Shown: piece after piece, positions 42,461 to 53,328 of the stretch
How positions within the stretch are numbered: position 1 is the first letter of the stretch
Layout of the letters: each line of letters begins with the position of its first letter
Origin: Rhynchopus sp. YZ270_cl-10
Lineage: Eukaryota; Euglenozoa; Diplonemea; Diplonemida; Diplonemidae
Assembly: GCA_964035575.1 (NCBI GenBank)
Contig: OZ037905.1
Location: 211,001 to 275,000, forward strand
Length of the DNA: 64,000 nt
Reading direction: 5' to 3'
The notes under the pieces: generated by a model
Seen by the model: the letters and a program-made list of their open reading frames with translations, nothing else
Databases searched by the model: none
Told to the model about the DNA's origin: nothing
Made by a program: the position numbers and the translations under genes

Positions 42461-43574
42461 AAATAGAGAAGTTGAAAGTGCAAACGCCTCACCGTTCATC
42501 GGCAGACGCAAAACACTAAAATAATGTTCGTTCGAGAAAAAAAAAAGAGAAAAAAAAAAAAGACAACAAAAAAAATATCAAATCCATTTTTCTGATTTGG
42601 TTTCCGCTCCCTCTTCTCTTCTCCTCTTGCAGGCTAGAGCGACTGCTTCACATACTGTGTGTTTTTTTTTTTTTTTTTTTAATTTTATTTTTTTTCGTTG
42701 CCATTAAAATGCAAAGACTCCCCCCCGTACCCTGTTTTATTTAAAAACCAACCAGAATAAATCCTAGATTCTAAGAATCCTAGAAAAACTGATGAAATGT
42801 GCCTCTCGTGCACACTTCTTAACAGCATAAAATTACCACAAAAATACAAAAAATGGACTTTTTAGCCATGTCCACTCCCACGTGTTCACCCAACACAACC
42901 CGACCCCCACCCTGCAATGCACCTACTACTTAACAATCTTTAGAAGAAGAAAAAATAAATTACCAAAAAAATTGAAATAAAAAAGGAATACTTTTCGTTG
43001 AAAGACGCGAAGTACCCTTATCATTGTTATCTCAATTGGAAAAAAAAATACAAAAAATGATGTTGGTGCTTTCGGAAGTCGGTCAACGACCTGTCAGCGA
43101 CGTGCCACGACCTGTCGGCGACCTGTCAATATCAACCCCTCCCGGAGCACCAGATGTTGTTGTTTTTTTTTTTTCTCCCATGTCCTTTAATCGGTCAGGG
43201 TTTCATACAGATCGAATACGCCCTTTTTCGTTCCTTTTTATCCACATTGTGGAATTTTTAAAGTGCAGCTACCTTCTTTGCGGCGTACATGTTCTATCGA
43301 CACACTAACGAGAAAGGAAAATGAAAGAAGAAAACTTTGTCCACATCTTTTTGAAAAAAATAAGTTTGTAAACTGAACCTCCTCGAGCCTACCTGAAAAA
43401 AACAAAAACCGAGAAATGAAAAAAAACAGAGAAGATATTAAGATCTACCTCTCTGCACTGAGTATTCTTGCAACAGTTTGCCTCCTCTCCCCGCCCCCTC
43501 GGGTATACACCCACGTACGACTCAAAATATGTGGCATTTAAAAAAAAGAAAAAACTTGAAAGATGAAAGATGTA

Positions 43575-43673
43575 CCGTCTTCGTAAAAATGTTCGACCGT
43601 AAAAAAGGACGAACTTCCAGAAAAATCCGGAAAAGAACGAACTTATTACGGTCGAACATTTTTACGAAGACGG
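43575..43673. mobile_element. 99-bp TA-flanked MITE, copy 2 of 2
   Basis: The arms CCGTCTTCGTAAAAATGTTC are almost perfectly complementary, with TA outside both ends (43573-43574, 43674-43675). It is nearly identical to 34376-34474, so the two moved recently. Confidence 0.85.
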
Positions 43674-44175
43674 TACGTACGTATACATCTTTTAAACCCC
43701 CCACCCCAACGCTGTATCAGATATTCACAATAGCGCCCAGGCCCCGCACACACATAATTGCAGAACAAATTACACATTTTTTTTAAATACTTATTTGTGT
43801 CATTCGGTTAAAGAAAAAGCCTTCAAAAGCACCCCCACAAACCCAAACCCTTTACGTCGACCGACGGACGTACCCGTACAGCTCGAAACAACTTGCAACG
43901 AGCTGAGACGTGTGACGAGAGTTGCCCTGTGTATTTGAGATGTGTTTTTTGAAGATATATTCAGGGGGAATTTTACTGCAACAATTTAACAACACACAAC
44001 ACCGTTTTTTTATTTGGAGAAGCCCATGGCAGTTGTGTACTGTGGCTGTTTTTAAATAAACTGTATAATATTTATAAAAACGCTGCTTCTGGAAGACGTA
44101 TTGATTTTGTACGGTTAGTGGAGTGTAAGGTGCAACCAAGCTCCGTTCTCCGTTTTTTTTTTTTTTTTTGTTTTG

Positions 44176-46296
44176 TTATCTCGCAAAACTGACCTCCACA
44201 AAAATTCTGCTTTCGTGAAGGATCTTGAGAGCCCTGTTTTCAACATTTTTTAGACATACCTTTGGCTCAAGGCGGATCATGAAGTATCTGTAAAACTTCA
44301 TTGAGTCGCGTGGTGCCAGTTTGTACGTGCCGACATCGTTTCCTGCGTTGAGAGTGTCGTCGTTGGAGTGCCGGGAGAGGGTGTCCCATTTGCTGTTGTC
44401 TTCTGAGGCACGAAGCGACCAGGACCGCATGTAGTTCGTTGCGTACCCAAAGGCGTGGCCAAGTGTGTACTGGTAGGGCAGGATCTCCCACTCACCAAAG
44501 TCAAAGGCAACGTACGCGTGTTTGTTCGTGTCCTGCGCAGTGGCAAAACAGCATTCGCTCCCAAAGCTTGGCGACAGCACATCCCCAATGTGTCCCCGCC
44601 CAGTCGAGCTCGCAGACGCATTGATGAGGCCCTCCGTGTAGGGGTTCACCCACGGCTTCGTACCCCCGCATGTCGCAATGTGGTGCACAATGCCGGTGCT
44701 CGCCTTCGTGGCGTCGTGGCCTGGGCTGAGCTCGATGGCCTCGAGCATCGCGCTGTTGAGCTTTTCGCGCCATTGGTCCTTGAGGGAGCGTTTGGCGGCA
44801 ACAGGCTCTGGGCCTGCAGGGCGAGAGGGGCCGGCAAGGGAGGTGGAGAGTTGAGGTCGTTCGCGCTTCTGCTTCTCGTCGTGCTCGCGCTTGAGGAGGC
44901 TTTCGCTGCCGCCGCCTCGTGCCTGGAAGATCTTCTTCCCCGACGCGCTGGTGGCCATCGCAACACGCTCCTCGCCGTCCTCCCAACGGTCGCGCGAGCC
45001 GGTCCATTTGCTGGACCCACGGCCACGCTTTGTGGGAGGAGACCTGCTGCGCGATCGGTCGTCTGCGTGGTGCTCCATGCGTGCCTTGCCGTCCAGCTTT
45101 CTGTCCTTGGAGAGTCTGAACAGTGGTGTGGTTGTGAGTCGTCTAGCATGGTTGTGTGCATACCTGTTGGGCTCGGGCGACAGCATGCGCTTCGTGCCCG
45201 AGAGGCGAGGGGCAGGCTCGTCGACGGTGGAGGAGATGAGGCTCTTCAGGCCTTCGATGCTGGGACGGCGCTCTTCTCGACGTGTTTTGTCTCGTCGGTC
45301 GCGTGGGTCACGTTCGCGTTCGTCGGTGCGGCGGCGGCGTTCACGTCCTTCGCGGCGGCCTTCGTGGTCGCGCTCGGCACCACGCTCACGACGGCGGGTG
45401 TCGTCGTCGCTACGTCGACGGCGGTCTCGTTTGTCGTCGTCGTCCTGTTGTGTGGTGTGGTGGTGTGTGGTGTTGTTTGCAAAGCGTCGACATACTTGAG
45501 TCTCCCGTGCACGTCGCGCGGCAAGAAGGTGAGGAGGAAGTTGCGGCCCTTCTGTCACCGCTGGCGGTTTCGCAGTAGGGGTGAGGGTAAGCGCCGGCAT
45601 TGGTGGCGGGACAACGCCGGTGGGCCCCGGCTTGCCAGGGGTGAGTGGCTGGGTGGGCTGCGGCGACTGCTCGCCTTTGCCCTTCTTGCTCTGCTCCTTC
45701 TGTTTGAGCAGACGCCGCATTTCTTCGAGGGAGTTCTGCATCTCCTGGATGTTGCTCCGCTTCTGCTGGATCTGTTTGCTCTTTGCTATCCGTGCGGCCC
45801 GCTCCTTGCGTTCCTTTTCTTCTTGCTCGCGGTTGCGCTCTTCTTCGGCTTCACGTCTTAATGACGCCATTTGGTCGTCTTCGCCGAGCTCAAGGAGGTC
45901 TAGGTCCATGATGCCGCAGGCAGAGCAGACGGAGTCGAGGATGCAGTTGCTTTGCGCACACAGCTCGCACTCCCACTGCGTACCTTTGTGTTTGTGCCGG
46001 GCACGTCTTCGCGCCTTCCTCCGACTCCCAAATATGACGACAAACTGGCCGAAGTTTGTTGGCTGTACTTCTACATAGTCATCATCACTCATAAGACTCG
46101 AGATGTCCGAGCAGACGTCTTCCTCATCCATGTCGTCCTCCTCCATCGAGTCCTGCTGATGTGTGCTCACCTCTACCTGTTCCTGCCCGGGCTCTGGTGT
46201 CGGTGTGGCAGGGTCTTCAATCAGCATGTCCCCTGGTGCTGCCGTCGGTGCTGGTGGCTCCGCCTTGTCGTCCATCCCTTCTATACTCTGCGCCAT
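44176..46296 (-). CDS. RanBP2 zinc finger plus galactose-binding-like domain protein
   Basis: Open from the ATG at 46296 (MAQSIEGMDD) for 706 codons. Two stretches inside have intron signals and are multiples of three: 45445-45495 (51 nt, GTATGTCG...CAACAG) and 45116-45163 (48 nt, GTATGCAC...TTCAG). If spliced, the protein has 673 residues. Order: acidic N-terminus, basic patch RRKARRRARHKHK, a RanBP2-type finger C110-x2-C113-x10-C124-x2-C127, a charged coiled coil (about 140-215), an Arg/Asp/Ser-rich stretch (RSRSRSPPTKRGRG), then a C-terminal domain of about 170 residues with YAVFDFGEWEILPYQYTLGH-like strands (as written YVAFDFGEW), SWSLRASEDNSKWDTLSRHS and FYRYFMIRL. That pattern resembles the galactose-binding-like domain of HECTD1-type proteins. 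The Arg/Ser-rich part suggests an RNA-related nuclear role. Confidence 0.75.
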   Translation of the reverse strand: MAQSIEGMDDKAEPPAPTAAPGDMLIEDPATPTPEPGQEQVEVSTHQQDSMEEDDMDEEDVCSDISSLMSDDDYVEVQPTNFGQFVVIFGSRRKARRRARHKHKGTQWECELCAQSNCILDSVCSACGIMDLDLLELGEDDQMASLRREAEEERNREQEEKERKERAARIAKSKQIQQKRSNIQEMQNSLEEMRRLLKQKEQSKKGKGEQSPQPTQPLTPGKPGPTGVVPPPMPALTLTPTAKPPAVTEGPQLPPHLLAARRARETQVCRRFANNTTHHHTTQQDDDDKRDRRRRSDDDTRRRERGAERDHEGRREGRERRRRTDERERDPRDRRDKTRREERRPSIEGLKSLISSTVDEPAPRLSGTKRMLSPEPNRYAHNHARRLTTTPLFRLSKDRKLDGKARMEHHADDRSRSRSPPTKRGRGSSKWTGSRDRWEDGEERVAMATSASGKKIFQARGGGSESLLKREHDEKQKRERPQLSTSLAGPSRPAGPEPVAAKRSLKDQWREKLNSAMLEAIELSPGHDATKASTGIVHHIATCGGTKPWVNPYTEGLINASASSTGRGHIGDVLSPSFGSECCFATAQDTNKHAYVAFDFGEWEILPYQYTLGHAFGYATNYMRSWSLRASEDNSKWDTLSRHSNDDTLNAGNDVGTYKLAPRDSMKFYRYFMIRLEPKVCLKNVENRALKILHESRIFVEVSFAR

Positions 46297-48155
46297 GTCC
46301 AATGCTGGCACGGAACACCTATGTACGCAACACCCAATCCACTGCTCACAAAATGAGTCTCAATAATGACGTCTTTTTGCTAATAGTTTTTGTTGTGTAC
46401 CTGGTTGAGGTGGGGGGGATGTGTTTAGACTCATAGGGGCGGAGGGGTAATTCTTGCAGAATACGGCCCCAAGGGGTGTGCGGGAAGTGTTGCACCCATG
46501 CCATCTGCTCTAATGGGTTCAGGAGGAACAAAAGGGGAAAAGGAGAGAGCAACAACAGGAAACCTAGAATATTCGAAGTGGTCTTTCTAAGTGGGGAAAG
46601 GGGTGGGGGGGAAGGTGGGGGGTTCAAAGTGCGCTGCAGACATGGGACAATAGCTACGGCACAAAAAAATAAATGCATACACTTTCAAATAACAATTTGA
46701 AAGCATTAGGGAAGTGTATAAAAAAACAACAACAACCCACAAAAAAAGAAAGTTTATGAGACATAAGTCTCTGACTTTTTAACGACAATAATAATAAAAA
46801 AACACAATAAAAAATATGCAAATCGGGGGGAACGTGTGGTATGTTGGAATGTGTTCTAACAGAACCCACATCGCTGTTTCCCTCCAGTGTGAATGCACAC
46901 TAGTAAAAGGGAAACTGCGTGACAACAGTTTTTGTGTTGCCAGCACCGCGCTGTTGCAATTCGTTTGAGACTCAAAAAAAATAATATTTTCTGCGATTTT
47001 CTTCCAATTTCACTGAAGAAAATAATCGAAAATCCGAAGAAAATGGATTTAAAAACAAGGGGAAAAAAATATTGGGTTTAAACAGTTACGTCAGCCCCAA
47101 AAGACAGCTTAGTCACCAGTGATGTATGTATATAGGGATCTTTATGTGGGACCAAATCCCACAAAAAATCGAAAAAAAAAAAAAAAAAAAAACTATAGAA
47201 TTTCGGGATTTTTTGCAATTTTTACCTTACCTTACAGGGCTCTAAGAGGGGTCCCGAAGGGACTCCAGAGCAACGCGACCCCACCATGAAGAGCATGGTC
47301 GTCAAGAAGCCCAAAAAACGAGTCGGGATTCCGCAAAAAGGGGTTCTCTGAGTGACTCGTGGTGTAAAAAGCTAGATTTTTACACCGTACCATGAATTTT
47401 TTTTCGCCTGCGGCGCCATTTTATATTGTTTTTTTTTGCTCCGCAAAAAAAAATATAATTACCAGTGTCTTCCCTTGTCAGCAGGTGCTGAATTTTTGGG
47501 CAGCTGACCCCACACTAGTTTTCCACACACAAAAACAATGACTGCCTCACACAAAACCACCGTTTTGGTGGGTGCTGGCTATATAAAACCCTGCACACAA
47601 CCACGCGAAAAACCAAAAAAAGGGGGTTTCCCACATATTTCCCCCTTTACTGCACCCCCACCACCCCTATATACATTACTGTTAGTCACCTGACAAAAAA
47701 AAAATAATAGTTGACTTGAAATACAACGCCCTATCTTTGTGACAGTGTATCTAATAATCAATAAATAAAATCTAGTTGCGGATCGGTACTATTTTTCGTG
47801 TTTGTTCGTTTTGTTGGTTTGTTTGTTTGTTTTGTTTTTGAAAACTTGTATTAGTGCAGCCATCCTAGAGTGTGCTCCCACTACGATTTTTTTTTTTTTA
47901 CCGGTACTGTTGCTTTTGGAAATCGGTCAACGACCTGTCAGCGACCTGTCAATACATCGACCCCTCCCGGAGCGCCAGGTACTCCAAATATATTGGCTTC
48001 ATTTTTTTTTTGATTGGACAAATAGTGTGCACACCCCGAGGATGAGCTCCACTGTTTCTTTCTCTTTCTTTGACCCAAAGCTGTAGTGTATTCGTGCACG
48101 AACACTACAGAAAGCATCCTCCTCCTCCTCCCCCCTCCCCTTTTCTCGTCCTCCC
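46297..48155. other. 1.9-kb gene-free region
   Basis: No gene is supported. Contains a CGACCTGTCAGCGACCTGTC block at about 47922-47988, a GAAAACTTG...CCTAGAGTGTGCTCC block at about 47838-47885 (again at 63075-63125), and a short GACTTGAAATACAA block at 47712-47752 of a repeat also found at 11045, 41527, 61592 and 62184. Confidence 0.6.
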
Positions 48156-49681
48156 TCAATCCTTTTTAGCTTTTTTCTTTTTTTGCGCTGGGGCGAGAAC
48201 CTTTTCTTGGGTCCCGTTTTTCTTTTCTGTGGCGTCGTTCATCTCGCTTATTTCAGAGAGCGCTTCGCTGAGCAGGTCGAATTCTTCTGGGGATCTGTCT
48301 TGACGGAGTCCGATGAAGGACGGGAAGCGGGGGATACCAAGATTTGTTGTGCCTTGGTGGCGTACAGTGATCACCTGCCCAACAAAGCTGTCGGCCGTGA
48401 TACGGGCCAGGTCAGAAAGCCCCGTCCCAACCTCAAAGTGAATTCCGTTGTGCAGACGGCAGCGCAGCGCACCCACCAGGCCCACATGCTTACCGATGCC
48501 TTCCGCCCAGTCCAACACAATTGCTTCGCTTTCCTCAAACGGCTTGATCTTCAGCAGCTCAGAAGAGCGCGCGCTGACGTACGCACTGTCAGGAGCGCGT
48601 ACCATGATCCCTTCGCCGTGGTCGCTCAGGATATCGCTCATTTTATGTGCGATCACCTCGTCCGCCTTTTCCTGGGTTGTCGGGAGCCTCGTGCACAGTG
48701 AAACCTCGATGTACTTCAGTGCTTTAGGGTTTCGCAGCCCGGCCCACTCCAGCGCCTTCGGCCTCTTCTCCATGCGCGCCCTCATCCTCTTGATCTCCTC
48801 GCCATAAGCAGTCAACTGTTTGTGCCTTTCGCTGAACGGGATTTTCCCCTTTTTCTCATCACGCTTGAGCGGCGGAAGATCGAAGATGCAGAACTTTACA
48901 TAGTTGCCGTCAGGGAACTCCCATCGGGACTGTGTGTTATTTTCCTGTGGGAGATGTGCGATTGCGTGGGGGGGGGGAGGGAGGGAGGGAGGGAGGGGGG
49001 AGGGGGAGGAGTGTTTAGCGCATACCTCGAATTCTGTCATGACAGCCCCCATCGTCTGTTGGAAGTGGTTGTTCTGCACGAAGAGCTCACCGTCAGCGAT
49101 GCCTCCCCCAAATATAAGACGCATCATCTGATGGAAGCCCGCAGGTGCGTCAAGTGGAAGGCCGTTGCGTGTCGTGAGCTGTGAAAAAAAGTGTCGTCAT
49201 ATCCAAGCACAAAACGTCGGCTTAAAAAACAAAGAGTATGTAGGATTCCTACGCTTGAATCTTCAAAGGGGGGGTGGGGGGTGAGACACACCTTTCCGTT
49301 GCGCCAGTACGCTCTGATTCCGTCGAGCTTTTCACTCATGTACCATCTGTGGTTTGAAAGTTTGTTTTATTTTGTTGTTATTTTTGCTACATTATTTTGT
49401 ACTTTATTTTTGTTTTTGAAAACTTGGTTGTTTTAGGTTTTGGTACGTTGCTTCTTGAGATGGGATTAGTAAAGACGGCGATATAATACCCTCTGTGGTG
49501 CGCATAAGCAGTGTGGCAAAATAGTAACATACCCGGCGAGATTCATGCCCGGCTTGACGCTGTGTGCGAGCATCACTGGCGGGGGCGGGCCTTTCACCCT
49601 GACGGTCCGGACCTGCCCCAGTGTGCACAGTCGCGGCAGCACATAGGGTGCAAACATCCCAAATCTTCGAACGGCCATCAT
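48156..49681 (-). CDS. Small ATP-dependent DNA ligase, four exons
   Basis: Exons 49681-49533, 49346-49292, 49178-49026 and 48944-48156 join to 381 residues. Introns: 49347-49532 (GTATGTT), 49179-49291 (GTGTGTC) and 48945-49025 (GTATGCG, 81 nt, in frame if retained). The nucleotidyl-transfer motifs are complete: motif I EKLDGIR with the adenylated lysine K56 (formed across the first junction as WYMSEKLDG), FGGGIADGELFV (motif III), HGEGIMVR (motif IV) and LLKIKPF (motif V). An OB-fold end follows with RFPSFIGLRQDRSP, as in the short ligases of kinetoplastid mitochondria and some bacteria and viruses. The tail is lysine rich (QKKKKAKKD). I start at the ATG at 49681, which lies 26 nt after a CCCTAG acceptor. 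Confidence 0.85.
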
Positions 49682-50922
49682 CAGGCCTTCTATTCGTTGA
49701 ATTTTACCTAGGGTGGGGAGCGTGTGGGAACGGAGTGTACGAAGAGAGAAAGTCCTAAAATGGAATTAACAAAAAACAGTGTTTTGTGTTGAAAAAGGGG
49801 CCCAAAAAAAAAGCCTGGATGGAGGAGGGAGGAGGGAGGAGGGAGGGGGACAACGTTTGCATTGAAAAGAAGAAGAAAAAAAAAAGACTCCCGAGAAAAC
49901 AACGGGAATCAAGTTGGCCCATTTTTTTTTTTTGGGGGGTTAATTTTGACGATTAGAGGACATTAACGTTCAAACCAGAAGTTGACACTTCTGGGCATCT
50001 GTGGGGGTCTGAAACGCGAATTTAATTTTTCCCTCTCGTTGCCATGTACATGACATATCAACGAGACGTTATGCCTTTTTTGCACAACGAAAAAAACAGT
50101 GGCATTGTGGCGATGATGTGTCAATGACATGGGAAGACCCTTGCCTGAATTAGTGTCATCTCAAAAAAAAAAATGGATTTGGACAGTGGAGATTGCACAA
50201 CACAACCGAGGCAACTACACTACTCCAACAATTTATCAGAAAAAAAAGACCCACATCATGCTGGGGAAAAGTAATGGTTTGGAGTGTCTTGGTGCAAATG
50301 AACCGAACCCAACACATGCTATTCATCAACACCATTCTCTTAGTAAACACTTCACTGAGAAAAATTTTCGAAAAAGAAAAAAAAAAAACGAAAAGATCAG
50401 AGGCGGATACAGTAGGGTAAGCTGCGGCACTGTCATCCAGACTCTCTGCCAGCCACGCTTCTCGGATATGGGGCCAAAAGGTAAGAGGGGGAATAGGAAT
50501 AGGGAGCACGTCCTCTTCGGAGCCGCACCCCCTCAGAAAAAATAAAAGTTTATAAGATGATCCTAAGCCTCTCGTGCTTAGTCACCGAGAAAAAAAACTC
50601 AATGGGGAACAGAACTGGCATCACAGGGATGGGGAAAGGGACTAGCTTAGGGACATCTCTTCACATTCATGATGGCAAAAAAAAAAAAAAAAAAAAACCA
50701 AAATCAAGGAAAGGACGATGCCGGTACGTTCTGTTCAGATAAAATTTATTCTCCAAAAAAAATATTTTCATCATATGCAATCAATAAATTGCAAATTCCA
50801 AAAAAAAAAAAAACGCGTCGTGGACACTCGCGTTCCATAAGGAGGACGCGGTTGGCACAAAAAAAAAAAGAAATTTTTTTTTCGGAGTCGGGGGACTTTA
50901 TACATCGTTAGTCTGTCTGATC
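49682..50922. other. 1.2-kb spacer
   Basis: Holds the presumed leader of the ligase gene at its start and a hairpin repeat at 50548-50586. Otherwise it is A-run-rich, with no gene seen. Confidence 0.55.
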
Positions 50923-53328
50923 CTATTTAACCGAGGAGAGGTCAATTCTGAGGACACTGGCGTGTGTCAGAACTGTCAAAGAAACTGGGTCTAGGGCGCA
51001 TGTCTGTGGGGCAGACGGGAGGCCGAGGTCGCAGTGGAGAAGGGTTGCCATTTGCCCGGCGCGGGATGGTGCTGTGGGCCATATTTTGACAGCGGCGGTG
51101 CTCAGCAGTGTGCATGCAACGGCTTCTGGGTAGGTTGCGTCTGCTGAATACCTTGTGCCCACGATGCTGCCGACAGGCGAGCCGACATCGAGAGACTCAG
51201 CTACACCCTTCTTGCGAACATCCCACAGACAAATGCAGTCTTCCTGCGAGTTCGCCAAGAAGCAGAACTCACTCACAGCAAGCATGGCAGTCACCTGCGA
51301 TGGTGTGTTCATGAAGGTCGGCAAGTCGTCCGTTCTGAAGTCCACATGGCACACACCTTTGTGTCCAGCGACAAGCAGCTCCTCCCTCCCGTGCGCTGCG
51401 ACAGCGCCAACAACAGACCAATGCGGAGGGAGCTGGCGCTTCTCCACCTTCTCAGCTTCAATGTCGGTGCGGAAGATGTTCCCGTCATCGCCGCATGTGT
51501 GTATGTGTCTGCGGTCGGCAAGGATTCCCTCAACATCCCACAGGATGTGGCGTGCACCCCCGTCATGCCCAGGGAGGCTCTTCTCAAAGCGGTGTGTCCT
51601 TCGCGACCATAGGTGCGTCGTGCCGCCACAGTCAGCCATCACAACCCAGTTGCGGGCAAGCTTCACTGCAGTCCCCGTCGTGTCGACACGGTCCGTCCGT
51701 TCGCTCAGACCACCGGTGACAGTGTCGATGACATCGACGCAGCGCCCCGCATGGAAGAACGCCACCTCACGTGTAGCGGGCAGCACGCTCGTCAGGCACG
51801 TCGAGCTCCCGTTTGCAAAGGTGTTCCCGCCTGACGCCTTGCGTGACCCCGCACTGCTGTTGTTGATCGGGATCTTGAGTGTGTTCGTGGGTGTGTCTGG
51901 ACGCCCGCCTTTGTCCGCCACATTGTACAGCACAAGGTCGTTCCCATCTATGAACGTGACGCGTCCGGGGAGGGTGCTGACTCGTTTGACCTGTGCTGTG
52001 GAGGACGCTGCAGCAGCGGAGACGCGCCGGTTTGCACCGTTGAGGGTTTGGCTGCGAAGCTTGCTGGCCCTGAGGGAGAGCGTGCGTCCTGTTCTGTGCG
52101 ACTCGCGTGCGATGCGTCGTAGGTTCTTCTGTGCACCACGCAGCTGTGCGTAGGCGGCGTGCGCGCCTGCGAGCGAGGTTGCCCACTTCGCTGTACACGA
52201 CGCTTCGAAGCTGCCGAAGCGTGTGTCCACGTGGACTTCCCAGAGCGCATCTGCTGTAGCCGCACGGTGCAGAAAACGCGATGTGCCGCCTATACGCACC
52301 AGCGACACTGCGTCGCAGTAGCACAGCACAGCACCCCACACCTCCGACGGGAGCGCGGTGCCTTTGGGTGCGTGCAGCTGCTGCAGAGCGGTGCCACCGG
52401 TAGGCACGGCGCTGTAGCGCAGCCCACCCTTGGCAGGGAGGGCGAGGAGGTACTCCGACTCGCTGTCGTCATAGTGCAGCACATGCCGCGCACCTGCTGA
52501 GGTCAGCGCCGACACGGAGGCTGCACCTACGTCGGCACGGACACCACCACCACCTTCCCGGAGCGGGATGGAGCAGGTCCCTTCCGCACCAACACACATT
52601 AGTCTGCACAGCGCAGTGTTTCTATCAATGACGAAGACGTCCGAAGAATGCAGGAGCCCTCGTCGTGGTGGCGGATGTGTCCCTGGGGAGAGCAGCTCCC
52701 GCCAGCACATCGTAGCGAGGTCGCATTGGTAGAGGTCATTGCAGGGCTTGTTGCCGTGCGTCTGGCCGCCACTGATGAACATTGTTGAGTGCAGCTGAGC
52801 TGCACCGTGACCAGACCGGGGCGACGGGGAGCTTCCTGTGAACACACATGCCGGCACCTCTAGACCCACTGCAGCGGACTTCGTTCGGAACGGCCCCAAC
52901 AGCGTGAGGTCGTTGCAATACTTCTGGTGCCCCAGTTGTCCTCCAAACACAGCAACACAGTGTCTGTGCCCGAACGTCACCTCCACTGCACTGTGCGCAT
53001 ACCGAGCGCACAGCTCCAATAGCCGCCCCGTCCCACGCACAGTGTTGTACAGCCAGCAGCTCGACAGCTTGACGGTGTCCCACTTTTCGAACCCTCTGCT
53101 CCTCCCCCCAGCTATGAGAATGCTGTCGCCCAAGGAAGTCATCGTGAAGCCGCCTGCAAAGGGACCACATGCCACCTCAGTCCACGTCGACGCTGTCTCA
53201 TGGTACACACGTAGTACACCCTCCCTGCGTTTCTCATCGCGCGTGAAGCTGTACAGCTGCCCCTTATGAAAGCATGCACGACTACTTGCAACGACACCTC
53301 CGCTGCCAGGGTGGTCCACCCATCCCAT
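50923..53328 (-). CDS. Kelch, F-box and WD40-like protein
   Basis: An 801-residue, single-exon protein from the ATG at 53328 (MGWVDHPGSG). Residues 15-240 hold kelch-type blades (ILIAGGRSRGF, CVAVFGGQLGH, SGHGAAQLHSTMFISGGQTH with W or D spacing). An F-box follows at about 325-368 (LPSEVWGAVLCYCDAVSLVR, then RFLHRAATADALWEVHV). After an Arg-rich helix, residues 470-800 make a second propeller with WD40-like blades (VTFIDGNDLVLYNVADKGG, NWVVMADCGGTTHLWSRRT, CFLANSQEDCICLWDVRKKG). F-box proteins link Skp1-cullin ligases to substrates bound by their propeller; two propellers on one F-box is unusual. This gene shares no close sequence with the UBL-WD40 family although it abuts cluster 4. Confidence 0.8.
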   Translation of the reverse strand: MGWVDHPGSGGVVASSRACFHKGQLYSFTRDEKRREGVLRVYHETASTWTEVACGPFAGGFTMTSLGDSILIAGGRSRGFEKWDTVKLSSCWLYNTVRGTGRLLELCARYAHSAVEVTFGHRHCVAVFGGQLGHQKYCNDLTLLGPFRTKSAAVGLEVPACVFTGSSPSPRSGHGAAQLHSTMFISGGQTHGNKPCNDLYQCDLATMCWRELLSPGTHPPPRRGLLHSSDVFVIDRNTALCRLMCVGAEGTCSIPLREGGGGVRADVGAASVSALTSAGARHVLHYDDSESEYLLALPAKGGLRYSAVPTGGTALQQLHAPKGTALPSEVWGAVLCYCDAVSLVRIGGTSRFLHRAATADALWEVHVDTRFGSFEASCTAKWATSLAGAHAAYAQLRGAQKNLRRIARESHRTGRTLSLRASKLRSQTLNGANRRVSAAAASSTAQVKRVSTLPGRVTFIDGNDLVLYNVADKGGRPDTPTNTLKIPINNSSAGSRKASGGNTFANGSSTCLTSVLPATREVAFFHAGRCVDVIDTVTGGLSERTDRVDTTGTAVKLARNWVVMADCGGTTHLWSRRTHRFEKSLPGHDGGARHILWDVEGILADRRHIHTCGDDGNIFRTDIEAEKVEKRQLPPHWSVVGAVAAHGREELLVAGHKGVCHVDFRTDDLPTFMNTPSQVTAMLAVSEFCFLANSQEDCICLWDVRKKGVAESLDVGSPVGSIVGTRYSADATYPEAVACTLLSTAAVKIWPTAPSRAGQMATLLHCDLGLPSAPQTCALDPVSLTVLTHASVLRIDLSSVK

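Larger units (their letters stand above)
37431..44175. other. 6.7-kb gene-free region
   Basis: I find no supportable gene. 37880-38700 is very T-rich. Repeats inside: a six-unit tandem at 39007-39124, two foldback hairpins (about 39309-39400 and 39949-40043), two copies of AATGTACTTCTAATGTACTT blocks (38850-38900, 40912-40970), hairpin repeats at 41251 and 41816, the SINE-like insertion at 42348-42460 and a MITE at 43575-43673. Blocks CGACCTGTCAGCGACCTGTC (about 43085-43165) recur at 47930-47990. Confidence 0.7.

Noticed and set aside
36000-44000. tRNA or rRNA genes in the gene-free regions
   Set aside because: I searched by eye for GGTTCGAAT-type B boxes with a matching acceptor stem and for rRNA-like blocks and found none; a dedicated tRNA scan would settle it.
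44455-45861. A 468-codon plus-strand open frame
   Set aside because: It lies opposite the RanBP2-finger gene and follows its codon pattern. The minus-strand product has domains, this one has none.
51155-52153. A 332-codon plus-strand open frame
   Set aside because: Antisense of the kelch/F-box/WD40 gene; no recognisable protein.
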